Assembly: GCA_900540685.1 (NCBI GenBank)
Contig: UQGS01000003.1
Coordinates: 9,167 to 73,166, forward strand
Reading direction: 5' to 3'
DNA: 64,000 bases
Source: an uncultured Catenibacterium sp.
GTDB taxonomy: Bacteria; Bacillota_I; Bacilli_A; Erysipelotrichales; Coprobacillaceae
Shown one piece after another: positions 53,859-63,300 of this stretch (position 1 is its first letter; each line of letters starts with the position of its first letter). Position numbers and translations under genes: made by a program. The notes beneath the pieces were generated by a model, which saw nothing but the letters and a program-made list of their open reading frames with translations, ran no database searches and had not been told where the DNA came from.

Positions 53859-55316
53859 ATGCCTGATAGACAGAGAATCGGTATTTTAGGAGCTGGTACA
53901 TGGGGTATGGCTCTTGCAAGAATGCTGGCTAATTGTGATAAGGAAGTTACAGTGTGGTCTGCCCTTCCACAGGAAGTGGAACAGTTAAGTACAACACATA
54001 CACATCCAAAACTTCCTGGTGTTGATTTTCCTGAAACTATTCGTTATACAACAGATATAGAAGAAGCATGTGCGGATCAAAATATTATCATGTTTGCGGT
54101 GCCTTCTGTATTTGTGAGAAGTACTGCAGAAAAAGCCAAACCTTATATTAAAGACAATCAGATTATTGTGGATGTCGCAAAGGGTATTGAAGCAGATACT
54201 TTCATGACACTCACTGAAGTGATTGAAGATGTACTTGATAATGATACTTTACACTTAGTTGCATTATCTGGACCAACTCATGCAGAAGAAGTGGCAAGAG
54301 AATTACCTACTGCCATCGTATCAGCATGTACAAATCTAGATGCTGCAAAATATGTACAGAAGTTCTTCAGTAGTCCATTCATGCGTGTTTATACGAATAA
54401 CGATGTGAAAGGAATTGAAATTTGTGGCGCATTAAAGAATATTATTGCGTTAGCTGCTGGTATTTCTGGTGGTTTAGGTTATGGTGATAATGCCCGTGCA
54501 GCGTTAATTACTAGAGGTCTTGCAGAAATGGAGAGACTTGGCGGCAGAATTGGCTGTACACCACATACATTTAGTGGATTAACAGGTATGGGTGACTTAA
54601 TTGTGACTTGTACAAGTGAGTTCAGTAGAAACAACCAGGCAGGTCATTTGATTGGTGAAGGAAAGACACCAGCAGAAGCAGTGAAAGAAGTAGGCATGGT
54701 TGTAGAAGGTATTAATGCATTACCTGCAGCTGTTCAGCTTGCAGAAACTTATAAAGTGGATATGCCTATTGTGATGACTGTGAATAGAATTATTAACGAA
54801 GGCTTAAATCCAAAGGATGCAGTGAATGCATTATTACAGAGAGATTTAAAATCAGAAACACCTCTTCCATCTATTAATGATGTATTTGAAGAGTCGGTAT
54901 TAAGAAAGACGAGGAAAAGTGGAATGAAGAGAGTTATTACTTATGGTACTTTTGACTTATTACATTATGGTCATATCAACCTATTAAGAAGAGCTAAAGA
55001 ATTAGGTGATTACTTAATCGTTGGTTTATCTACAGATGAATTCAACTGGAATGAAAAACAGAAGAAGTGTTACTTCACATATGAACAGAGAAAACAGTTA
55101 CTTGAATCAGTAAGATATGTAGACTTAGTTATTCCTGAATGTGGATGGGATCAGAAACGTAAAGATGTTCATGAATATCATGTAGATACATTTGTCATGG
55201 GAGATGACTGGAAGGGTCAGTTTGACTTCTTAGAAGAAGAAGGTGCAGAAGTCGTTTACTTACCTAGAACACCTGAAATCAGTACTACAAGAATCAAAAA
55301 AGACTTGAATAAATAG
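53859..55316 (+). CDS. gpsA-tagD: Glycerol-3-phosphate dehydrogenase / glycerol-3-phosphate cytidylyltransferase fusion
   Basis: One continuous 485-residue frame. Residues 1-340 are GpsA: ILGAGTWGMALARML (about 8-22), ALSGPTHAEEVARELPTA, the catalytic Lys in ICGALKNIIALAAG and GLTGMGDLIVTCTSE. Residues 356-485 are a TagD-type cytidylyltransferase: ITYGTFDLLHYGH with the HxGH motif, and RTPEISTTRI. Together they would turn dihydroxyacetone phosphate into CDP-glycerol for teichoic acid-type polymers. I chose ATG 53859 because AAGGAGG precedes it. An internal GAGGA (54911) and in-frame ATG 54924 could also yield free TagD. Confidence 0.93.
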   Translation: MPDRQRIGILGAGTWGMALARMLANCDKEVTVWSALPQEVEQLSTTHTHPKLPGVDFPETIRYTTDIEEACADQNIIMFAVPSVFVRSTAEKAKPYIKDNQIIVDVAKGIEADTFMTLTEVIEDVLDNDTLHLVALSGPTHAEEVARELPTAIVSACTNLDAAKYVQKFFSSPFMRVYTNNDVKGIEICGALKNIIALAAGISGGLGYGDNARAALITRGLAEMERLGGRIGCTPHTFSGLTGMGDLIVTCTSEFSRNNQAGHLIGEGKTPAEAVKEVGMVVEGINALPAAVQLAETYKVDMPIVMTVNRIINEGLNPKDAVNALLQRDLKSETPLPSINDVFEESVLRKTRKSGMKRVITYGTFDLLHYGHINLLRRAKELGDYLIVGLSTDEFNWNEKQKKCYFTYEQRKQLLESVRYVDLVIPECGWDQKRKDVHEYHVDTFVMGDDWKGQFDFLEEEGAEVVYLPRTPEISTTRIKKDLNK

Positions 55317-55376
55317 TCATATTTTACTCGTTTATGAAGATGATATGTAATTTTTGTGTAATTATCACCTTAAAGG

Positions 55377-55404
55377 TTTTCATTTTTTCATTTACGAGTA
55401 TAAT
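55377..55404 (+). promoter_or_regulatory. Probable promoter of the LCP gene
   Basis: TTTTCA (55377-55382), 16 bp, TATAAT (55399-55404); start codon 32 bases later after AGGAGG. Confidence 0.55.
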
Positions 55405-55435
55405 GACGAATGAACCCGAATATTAGGAGGTAGTT

Positions 55436-56941
55436 ATGAAATTTATTACATCACGTGCCTTGGTTCTTGGTATCCAGGCAGTTGTAACTGCAGTGCTTGC
55501 ATTCTTCGTAGTAAAGATTGGAATCTTACCTACAAAGTATTTAATGGCAGCATTTGCAGTACTTGTTGTGTTATGGCTATTCATGTTGTTGTTGACTAAG
55601 CCATCAAAACATAAAAAAACAATCAGACCTTTATTAGGTAAAATAGTATCTCTTGTGTTAAGTATCGCAATGGTATTTGGTACTAGTAAGATCATCAAAG
55701 GTGATTCATTCCTTTCATCTATTACTAACGTAGGTACTGAAACAACAACTTATTCTTTAGTTGTATTAAAGAGCAGTGGTTATAAGAATGTTTCTTCATT
55801 AAAGGGTAAGACTATCGATTACTATGCAAATGATAAAAAGAAAGCAATGCAAGTAAGAGAAAAACTAGAAAAACAGATTAAATTCCATGGTAATGGAGAA
55901 GAAGATAACGCAAAGCTTGCATCAGATTTATATAATGGTGATTGTGATGCAATTCTTTTGAATGAAAGTTATCGTGATATGATCAAAGAAACTTATAGTA
56001 ACTTTGATACAAAGACTAAAGTATTATGGCAGGAAAAGATTGTAGAAGAAGTAGAAAATACTGCTTCTGATATTAACGTTACTAAGAAGCCATTCGTATG
56101 TTACATCAGTGGTGTTGACTCTCGTGGTGGTGTAAATGAAAACAGCCGTTCAGACGTTAACCTATTAGTAACAGTTAATCCAAATAATGGTCAGATCTTA
56201 ATGACAAGTATTCCTAGAGACTACTATGTAAAACTTGCGAACTGTGGTAAAGAAGATAAGTTAACACATTCAGCATTATATGGTGGTACTGAAAACAGTG
56301 TGAAGACTATTGAAAACTTTCTAGACATCAACATTGACTTCTATGCAAGAGTTGATTTCCAGTCAGTTATTCAGTTAGTAGATACATTAGGTGGTATTGA
56401 TATCTATTCTGATAAGGAATTCATTCCTTATACAGACCATGGTATTAAGATTCCTAAGGGAAATGTACATATGGATGGACGTATGGCCCTTGCATTCGCA
56501 AGAGAACGTTATACTTACCAGTCTGGTGACCAGCATAGAACTGAAAACCAGCAGGCAGTATTACAGGCTATCATCAAGAAAGCAGTCTCTCCAAAAATCT
56601 TAACTAACTATAGTGAAATCTTAGATTCTATCAAAGATACATTCACTACAAATATGCCATCTTCAAGCATTAGAGCTTTAGTTAATAAGCAGTTAGATGA
56701 CAACATCAAATGGGAATTCCAGAAATCATTCCTTAAGGGTGAAGGTGTCATGCAGACTGGCGGTTATTCAATGCCTAAGACTAAGTTATGGTATTGTATT
56801 CCAGATAAAGACAGTATTGAATTAAATTCTAAGTACATCAACGCTATGTGTGATGGTAAGAAGATTGATACTGAAAAGAAAATCTTTGATGTAGAAAAAG
56901 CTGAAAAAGAAGCAAAAGAAGCAGAAAGGAAAACAAACTAA
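55436..56941 (+). CDS. LytR-CpsA-Psr family wall polymer ligase
   Basis: A 501-residue membrane protein with three N-terminal helices (about 8-26, 32-54, 64-82). An extracytoplasmic region (about 95-205) resembles a small ligand-binding domain. The LCP domain (about 220-380) shows YISGVDSRGG, SDVNLLVTVNP, ILMTSIPRDYYV, VDTLGGIDIYSD and LAFARERYTYQSGDQHRTENQQ, with the pyrophosphate-binding Arg/Asp set. LCP proteins attach teichoic acids or capsule to peptidoglycan. Its own promoter and terminator flank it. Confidence 0.93.
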   Translation: MKFITSRALVLGIQAVVTAVLAFFVVKIGILPTKYLMAAFAVLVVLWLFMLLLTKPSKHKKTIRPLLGKIVSLVLSIAMVFGTSKIIKGDSFLSSITNVGTETTTYSLVVLKSSGYKNVSSLKGKTIDYYANDKKKAMQVREKLEKQIKFHGNGEEDNAKLASDLYNGDCDAILLNESYRDMIKETYSNFDTKTKVLWQEKIVEEVENTASDINVTKKPFVCYISGVDSRGGVNENSRSDVNLLVTVNPNNGQILMTSIPRDYYVKLANCGKEDKLTHSALYGGTENSVKTIENFLDINIDFYARVDFQSVIQLVDTLGGIDIYSDKEFIPYTDHGIKIPKGNVHMDGRMALAFARERYTYQSGDQHRTENQQAVLQAIIKKAVSPKILTNYSEILDSIKDTFTTNMPSSSIRALVNKQLDDNIKWEFQKSFLKGEGVMQTGGYSMPKTKLWYCIPDKDSIELNSKYINAMCDGKKIDTEKKIFDVEKAEKEAKEAERKTN

Positions 56942-56948
56942 TTAAGAG

Positions 56949-56975
56949 ACGAGGGTTCAATGAACCCTCGTTTTA
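56949..56975 (+). terminator. Terminator after the LCP gene
   Basis: A ten-bp stem ACGAGGGTTC/GAACCCTCGT with AAT loop and TTTT. Confidence 0.93.
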
Positions 56976-57022
56976 TTATATGGATTATGGTATTATGGAA
57001 GAGACGAAAGAAGGACATCAAT

Positions 57023-58120
57023 ATGAAATATGATTATCTAGTGGTAGGATCAGGTCTTTATGGCGCAATCTTTGCGCATGAAGCAAACAAGAGAGGAAAG
57101 AAGGTTCTTGTGATTGATAAGAGACCTAATATTGCAGGAAACATCTATACTGAAGAAGTAGAAGGTATCAATGTACATAAATATGGGGCGCATATCTTCC
57201 ATACAAATAATAAGGAAGTATGGCAGTATATTACTCAGTTTGCAGAGTTCAACAGATTCACTAACTCACCAGTTGCGAACTATAAGGGAGAACTATTCTC
57301 TTTACCATTCAACATGTATACATTCAATAAGATGTGGGGTGTTGTAACACCAGAAGAAGCAGCTGCCAAGATTGAAGAACAGAGACAGGAAATCAAGGGA
57401 GAACCAAAAAACCTTGAAGAACAGGCTATTTCATTAGTTGGTAGAGATATCTATGAAAAGCTCATTAAAGGTTATACAGAAAAACAATGGGGAAGACCAT
57501 GTAATGAACTTCCATCATTCATCATCAAGAGATTACCAGTAAGACTTACTTTTGATAATAACTACTTCAATGCGTTATATCAGGGTATTCCAATGGGTGG
57601 ATATACAAAGATGGTAGAAAACATGTTGGAAGGTATTGAAGTAAGACTCAATACAGATTATCTAGAAAACAAGGAAGAACTAGACAGCTTAGCTGATAAG
57701 GTAGTCTATACAGGACCTATCGATGCTTACTTCAACTATAAGCTAGGTACACTAGAATATAGATCAGTGAGATTTGAAACAGAAGTATTAGATAAGCCAA
57801 ATTTCCAGGGAAATGCGGCAGTAAACTATACAGATGCAGAAACTCCTTGGACAAGAATCATTGAACATAAGTGGTTTGAATTCGGTACACAGCCAAAGAC
57901 TGTCATCAGTAGAGAATACAGCTCTGAATGGAAGCTAGGAGATGAACCATACTATCCAGTCAATGATGAAAAGAATGGTGCCTTATATGCAGAATATAAG
58001 AAGCTAGGAGAAGCTGAAACTAAAGTGATCTTTGGTGGAAGACTTGGAGAATATAAGTATTATGATATGGATGCAGTTATTGCAGCTGCGTTAGCTAAAG
58101 TAAAAGAGGTATTTGAATAA
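57023..58120 (+). CDS. glf: UDP-galactopyranose mutase, copy 2
   Basis: A 365-residue protein almost identical to the enzyme at 48900-50000. It differs only in the first two residues (MKYDY against MSKYDY) and near the end (AALAKVKEVFE against AALDKVKEEFN). All FAD- and substrate-binding signatures are kept. I chose ATG 57023, aligned with copy 1 and with GAAGGA upstream; an earlier in-frame start falls in the preceding terminator. It heads a second module with two glycosyltransferases; the stop overlaps the next start by one base. Confidence 0.95.
   Translation: MKYDYLVVGSGLYGAIFAHEANKRGKKVLVIDKRPNIAGNIYTEEVEGINVHKYGAHIFHTNNKEVWQYITQFAEFNRFTNSPVANYKGELFSLPFNMYTFNKMWGVVTPEEAAAKIEEQRQEIKGEPKNLEEQAISLVGRDIYEKLIKGYTEKQWGRPCNELPSFIIKRLPVRLTFDNNYFNALYQGIPMGGYTKMVENMLEGIEVRLNTDYLENKEELDSLADKVVYTGPIDAYFNYKLGTLEYRSVRFETEVLDKPNFQGNAAVNYTDAETPWTRIIEHKWFEFGTQPKTVISREYSSEWKLGDEPYYPVNDEKNGALYAEYKKLGEAETKVIFGGRLGEYKYYDMDAVIAAALAKVKEVFE
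57026..58094 (+). repeat. glf direct repeat, copy 2
   Basis: Partner of 48906-49974. The flanking DNA on both sides differs from that of copy 1, which shows two true loci. Confidence 0.93.
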
Positions 58121-59127
58121 TGGAAAACTTAGTATCTATTATTATTCCTGTATATCGTGGAAATCCTGTTTATTTCAATAAGACAATCGAAAGCTGTCTC
58201 AATCAGACTTATGAGCATGTAGAAGTGATTATTGTAGATAATGGATGTAACGATGAGTTACAGGATACATTAACTGAATTAAATAATAAAGAGAATGTGA
58301 CAGTCGTAAAGAACTCTAAGAGTGGTGTATGTTCAGGTAGAAACTTAGGTGTAAAAACAGCTAAGGGAGACTATATCATGTTCCTAGATGCTGATGACTG
58401 GATTGAAAGTAATGCCTGTGGAATACTATTAAATCATGCAGTAGAAGCAGAGGCAGATTGTGTCATCTGTAACTATAGTAGAGACTATAGTGATCATAGT
58501 GAAAAGATGCTTCACTATATTAGAGATACAATGTATAAGGACTGGAAGGATTATTTAAAGGATCTTTTAAATGTCCAGGCAGGTGTAGGTTTCTGTTGGG
58601 GTAAACTCATTAAAGCTTCTACTATTAAAGATGTATTACTCAATGAAGAGTTAAGCCTGGCAGAAGATGCAGAATATTGTGCACGTGCTTCACATAAGTG
58701 GAATGTGATTGTGGGAGATGAACATCCACTTGTGCATTATGTATTCAATGATCAATCAGCTGTACGTAAGTTTGATACAGCTTATGCAGATAAATTCCTC
58801 TTATCTATGAAAGCAGTAGAAGAAGACTTAAAAGATGTGATGGCAGAAGATAAGAATATAGAAACACTATTTTATAACTTTGTAAGTTATCATGTATTAC
58901 TTATTCTAGTGAATTATTGTGCACATCCACAAAATAAAGATAAGGCGATGTCTTCTTTAAAGGCATTGATGAAGAATGATTTATTTAAACGTGCTGTCAA
59001 GAACTCTAACTACAATGGTATGTCTATGACACGTAAAGTACCATTATGGTTCTTAAAACATAAGATGAATAGATTCGCATTACTTGTAGGACAAGTAAGA
59101 CAGAAACAGTTTTCTAAGAGTAAATAA
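58120..59127 (+). CDS. Glycosyltransferase family 2
   Basis: A 335-residue GT-A enzyme. The N-terminal SIIIPVYRGNPVYFNKTIESCLNQTY, split here as SIIIPVYRGN and IESCLNQTYEHVEVIIVDNG, is typical. The DxD-type metal site is MFLDADDW (about 87-94) and a catalytic-loop AEDAEYCARA lies at about 180. No membrane helices. It overlaps glf copy 2 by one base and belongs to the glf2-GT2-GT4 module. Confidence 0.9.
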   Translation: MENLVSIIIPVYRGNPVYFNKTIESCLNQTYEHVEVIIVDNGCNDELQDTLTELNNKENVTVVKNSKSGVCSGRNLGVKTAKGDYIMFLDADDWIESNACGILLNHAVEAEADCVICNYSRDYSDHSEKMLHYIRDTMYKDWKDYLKDLLNVQAGVGFCWGKLIKASTIKDVLLNEELSLAEDAEYCARASHKWNVIVGDEHPLVHYVFNDQSAVRKFDTAYADKFLLSMKAVEEDLKDVMAEDKNIETLFYNFVSYHVLLILVNYCAHPQNKDKAMSSLKALMKNDLFKRAVKNSNYNGMSMTRKVPLWFLKHKMNRFALLVGQVRQKQFSKSK

Positions 59128-59138
59128 GGAGTAAAGTT

Positions 59139-60239
59139 ATGAAAGTACTAGTATTTGGAATTACAGATAATCCAGGTGGTATGGAAGCTGTTATTATGAA
59201 CTACTATCGCCATCTAGATCGTACACGTGTACAATTTGATTTCTTATGTAATACTGAAGTGGTCGCCCATGAACAAGAGATACTCAGTTTAGGTGGTACT
59301 ATTTATCGTATTCCTGCAAGAAGTAAGGATAGAAAAGCTTTCTCTGAAGCTTTAGAAAACTTCTTTAAGACTCATGCTTCTGAATATAAAGCTATCTGGT
59401 TTAATACATGTTCTCTTGCGAATATTGATTACCTAAAAAAGGCTAAACAGTACGGTATCCCTACTCGTATTATTCATTGTCATAATGCAGCTAATGGAGA
59501 TAGCTTCTTAAGAGGCTGTCTACATAAGTTCAATAGAACACAGATTAGAAAATATGCGACAGACTTCTGGACGTGTTCAGAAGATGCGAATGAATGGTTC
59601 TTTGGAAAGAATGCAGTATTACCTAACTATAAATTAATTAATAATGCGGTAGATGTGAACTTCTTTAAACCTAATGAAGAAATCAGACAATCTATAAGAG
59701 AAGAACTTCATGCAGGTGATAAGATTGTATTAGGTCATACAGGAAGATTCCACTTCCAGAAGAATCACCCTTATTTATTAAAGGTATTTAATGCGTTAGA
59801 TCATAAATATCCAGGTAAGTATATGTTGATACTTATTGGGGATGGTGAAGATAAGGAAGCATTAAAGAACCAGGTGAAAGAATATGGTATTGAAGATGAT
59901 GTGAAGTTCTTAGGTATTAAGAGTAATGTGAGTGATTATATTCAGGGTATGGATCAATATATCTTCCCTTCTCGTTTTGAAGGCTTAAGTGTCGCATTAT
60001 TAGAAGCAGAAGCCAATGGATTACCATGTATGATTTCTGATACTATTTCTCTAGCTTCTATTGTGAATGATAATGTGAAGATGTTACCTATTACTGATGA
60101 AGCAGTAGACAAATGGGTAGAAGCGATTGAAGAAGCCTCTCATCAATCTAAACATTTTAATATAGAAGCATTTGAAAAACGTAATCTAGAAATAAATACA
60201 GAAGCTAAGAAGATGCAGGATTTCTTCTTATCGCTCTAA
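59139..60239 (+). CDS. Glycosyltransferase family 4 (copy-2 module)
   Basis: A 366-residue GT-B enzyme, paralogue of the protein at 50052-51167: ITDNPGGMEAVIMNYYRHLD at the N-terminus, HTGRFHFQKNHPYLLKVF, LIGDGEDKEALKNQ and FPSRFEGLSVALLEAEANG with the conserved E-x7-E. Last gene of the polysaccharide cluster; a terminator follows at once. Confidence 0.9.
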   Translation: MKVLVFGITDNPGGMEAVIMNYYRHLDRTRVQFDFLCNTEVVAHEQEILSLGGTIYRIPARSKDRKAFSEALENFFKTHASEYKAIWFNTCSLANIDYLKKAKQYGIPTRIIHCHNAANGDSFLRGCLHKFNRTQIRKYATDFWTCSEDANEWFFGKNAVLPNYKLINNAVDVNFFKPNEEIRQSIREELHAGDKIVLGHTGRFHFQKNHPYLLKVFNALDHKYPGKYMLILIGDGEDKEALKNQVKEYGIEDDVKFLGIKSNVSDYIQGMDQYIFPSRFEGLSVALLEAEANGLPCMISDTISLASIVNDNVKMLPITDEAVDKWVEAIEEASHQSKHFNIEAFEKRNLEINTEAKKMQDFFLSL

Positions 60240-60260
60240 ACCTTCATAGCGAAGGTTTTT
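60238..60260 (+). terminator. Terminator of the polysaccharide cluster
   Basis: AAACCTTC/GAAGGTTT stem with ATAGC loop and a T-rich tail. Confidence 0.9.
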
Positions 60261-60364
60261 TATTTTTTATACAAATAGAAGTCATTTTGTGTAATATCAG
60301 ATGAATATATATGTGAAATTATGTTAATATATAATTGGATTATATAAGAGGAAGGGAGATATAT

Positions 60365-63300
60365 ATGAACAAAAAGTTGTTTTCAAGTTTTGTAAGTGCA
60401 GCTCTTGTTTGTGCGATGGGTATGTCTACTGTAAGTGCGATTACTCCAGTACCAAGTATGCTCAACAACAATCAAGTGTCTGCTACATCATTAAGTCGCT
60501 CTATTTCTGATTACAAGAAGATCGAAGGCATTAACGATCAGACTGTATTAGGTGCAGATTTCTCTCATTACCAGCAGGATTTAGAATGGGGAAAAAAGTA
60601 CTATAACTATAAGAGCGTCGAAATTGATGATCTATTTAAGTTTGTACAGGGACAGGGAATTAATACAATTTCTGTCAAGGTTGCAGTCAATCCAGATACT
60701 ACGAGTGATAAAACTAAATGTTATGAACTAGGTAGTGCTATCAAAACAATTAAGGAAGCCAAAAAGGCAGGCTTAAAAACAAATATCACATTATTTTATT
60801 CTGATGATGTCACTTATGCGAATAGTCAGAATTTACCAGCAGGATGGACAGAAGATAATGCGGTAGAAAAGGCAACAGATTATACGAACGAAGTACTTGA
60901 TACTTTAAGTAAGAATGATGCATTGCCTACTATGATGACTATTGGAAATGAAGTAAATTATAATTTCCTTGGCTTAACTGAAGGTGGAGGATGGGATGGC
61001 TTTGTCGCAATGGCTACTCTATCTAAACTTATTACTGCAAAAGGTGTTAAAACTGCTTTAAGTTTTGCAGCACCAGATGATGCGACAGGTATTCAGTATG
61101 TAATTGAAAAGCTAGGTTATGCGAAAGTGGACTATAGCTACTTAGGTGTAAATCTTTATTCAGATCGTGCGAATATTAATGATTATGTTAAGGCACTACG
61201 TACGACAGTAAATGAAAAGGCTGCAGATAAGCAGTTGATTGTCTCTAACATTAAGTTCCCACGTAAGAATGAAGCTGAAACAGCATCTACTGAGACACAG
61301 GCAGAAAGCATTTATAACTTATTAAGTGCTTCTATTAGTGATAGTAATGCAGGTGGTTTAATTTATGATGAAGCTGAATATGTAGGAAGTTGGAATGGTT
61401 TCTTTAATGAACAGGGACTTGCACAGACTTCTCTTGCAGTATTTGGTTTTGCACAGGGTTGGAATATTGATATTGATTCATACAGAGACCCTTATGAATA
61501 TGGTGATGATACTGGTTTAAAGGAAAAAAATGTCACTATTAATAAGATTTCTAACATGTCTGAATCTACTATCAGAGGTGTAGATGTTGGATCATATGTA
61601 GCACTTACTAATGCAGGTGTTAAGTATTATGATTATGATGGTAAAGAACAGCCATTAATGAAGATCTTAAAGGATAATGGTGTCAACTATATCCGTTTAA
61701 GAATCTGGAATGATCCATACAATGAAAAAGGTGAAACATATGGTGGTGGAGACAGCACTGTAGATAATGGATTAAAGATTGGTAAAGAAGCCACTAAGTA
61801 TGGTATGAAGGTACTTGTTGATTTCCATTATTCTGATTTCTGGGCTGATCCAGCTAAACAGATTCTACCAAAAGCATGGCAGAAGGATGCTAATGATCCA
61901 GATAAGATGTGTGAAAATATCCATGACTTCACTAAAGATACTTTACAGAAATTTAAAGATGCAGGTGTTGATGTAGGTATGGTACAGGTTGGTAATGAAA
62001 TTACCAAAGGTATGGCTGGTATTCATAATAAAGACAGTAATAATTCTGTTTGGAAAAATGAATCTCAGTATTCTGTATTAGACAGATATTTAAATGCAGG
62101 TTCTAAAGCAGTACGCGAAATCCTTCCAGATGCTTTAGTTACATTACATATTGAAACACCTAATCGTCAAATCTATTCTATGATCATGAATGCATGGGAA
62201 AAAGGAAATGTAGACTATGATGTTTTAGGTTCTTCTTATTATCCATTCTGGTGGAATACACCTGATACGTTAAGGGATGTACAGACTCTTGCGAAAGAAA
62301 GAGGAAAACTATTTGCGGTTATGGAAACTGCATGGATTAACAGCTACGAAGATGGTGATGGTACACCTAACTCTATTGGTTCTGACTATGGACTTTATCA
62401 GTATGAAATTGGTCCTCAGGGTCAGGTTGATGAATTAACTGATATGTATAAGGTTCTTACTGAACAGGATAACGGTTTAGGTGGCTTCTATTGGGAACCA
62501 GGATGGGTTCCAGTGAAAGCTGGATGGACTAACTGGAAGTACAATAAAGAAGTTGCTGATAAGTATGGTACTGGATGGGCTTCTAAGGGTGCTGTAGGTT
62601 ATGCACCAGACGATGAAATGTATTATAATGGTCAGCCTTCATGGGGTGGATCAAGCTGGGATAACGCAACATTATTTGATATCCAGGGTAATGCATTACA
62701 GTCATTAAAGTTCTATAAGGATTCAGTTTCTTTAGGTAAGGTTCAGACTACAAGAATCAATATTGTGAATAAAGAAAATGAAGTACTTAAGACTGAATAT
62801 GTGAATGTGAATGTCGGAGATACAAAGACTATTACACTTCCTAAGATTGATGGTTATTATGTATCAAAGAGAAATTATAGCTATACAGTAAAAGGTGATA
62901 CTGACGGTGTTAAGACTCTTACAGTCACTTATAATCATTCTACAGAAGCTAATTTAGTTGAAGTAGATGGTGAATTATACTTAATGCAGGATGATGAAGT
63001 TTTACATGAAACAACTCTTGCACAGGTAAATAAAAAAGGTACTTGGTACTATGTAGAAGATGGTAAAGTTAATAAAAACTTTAATGGCTTATTCCAGTAT
63101 GGTAATGATTGGTACTATATTGAAAATGGTGCAGTTAATTCTGATTATACAGGATTAGCTCAGTATAATGATCAGTGGTTCTACATTGAAAAAGGTAAAC
63201 TTAACTGGGATTATACTGGTCTTGCACAGTACAATGATTATTGGTTCTATGTTGAGAAGGGACGTTTAAACTGGAACTATTCAGGTATTGTAGAATACAA

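Noticed and set aside
53859..55316. Missed stop or frameshift joining gpsA and tagD
   Set aside because: The joined frame has a sensible short linker and intact motifs on both sides; a base error cannot be excluded without reads, so it is kept as a fusion.
48900..58120. Assembly error creating two glf copies
   Set aside because: The flanks of the two copies are different and coding on both sides, and the ends of the genes differ in sequence.
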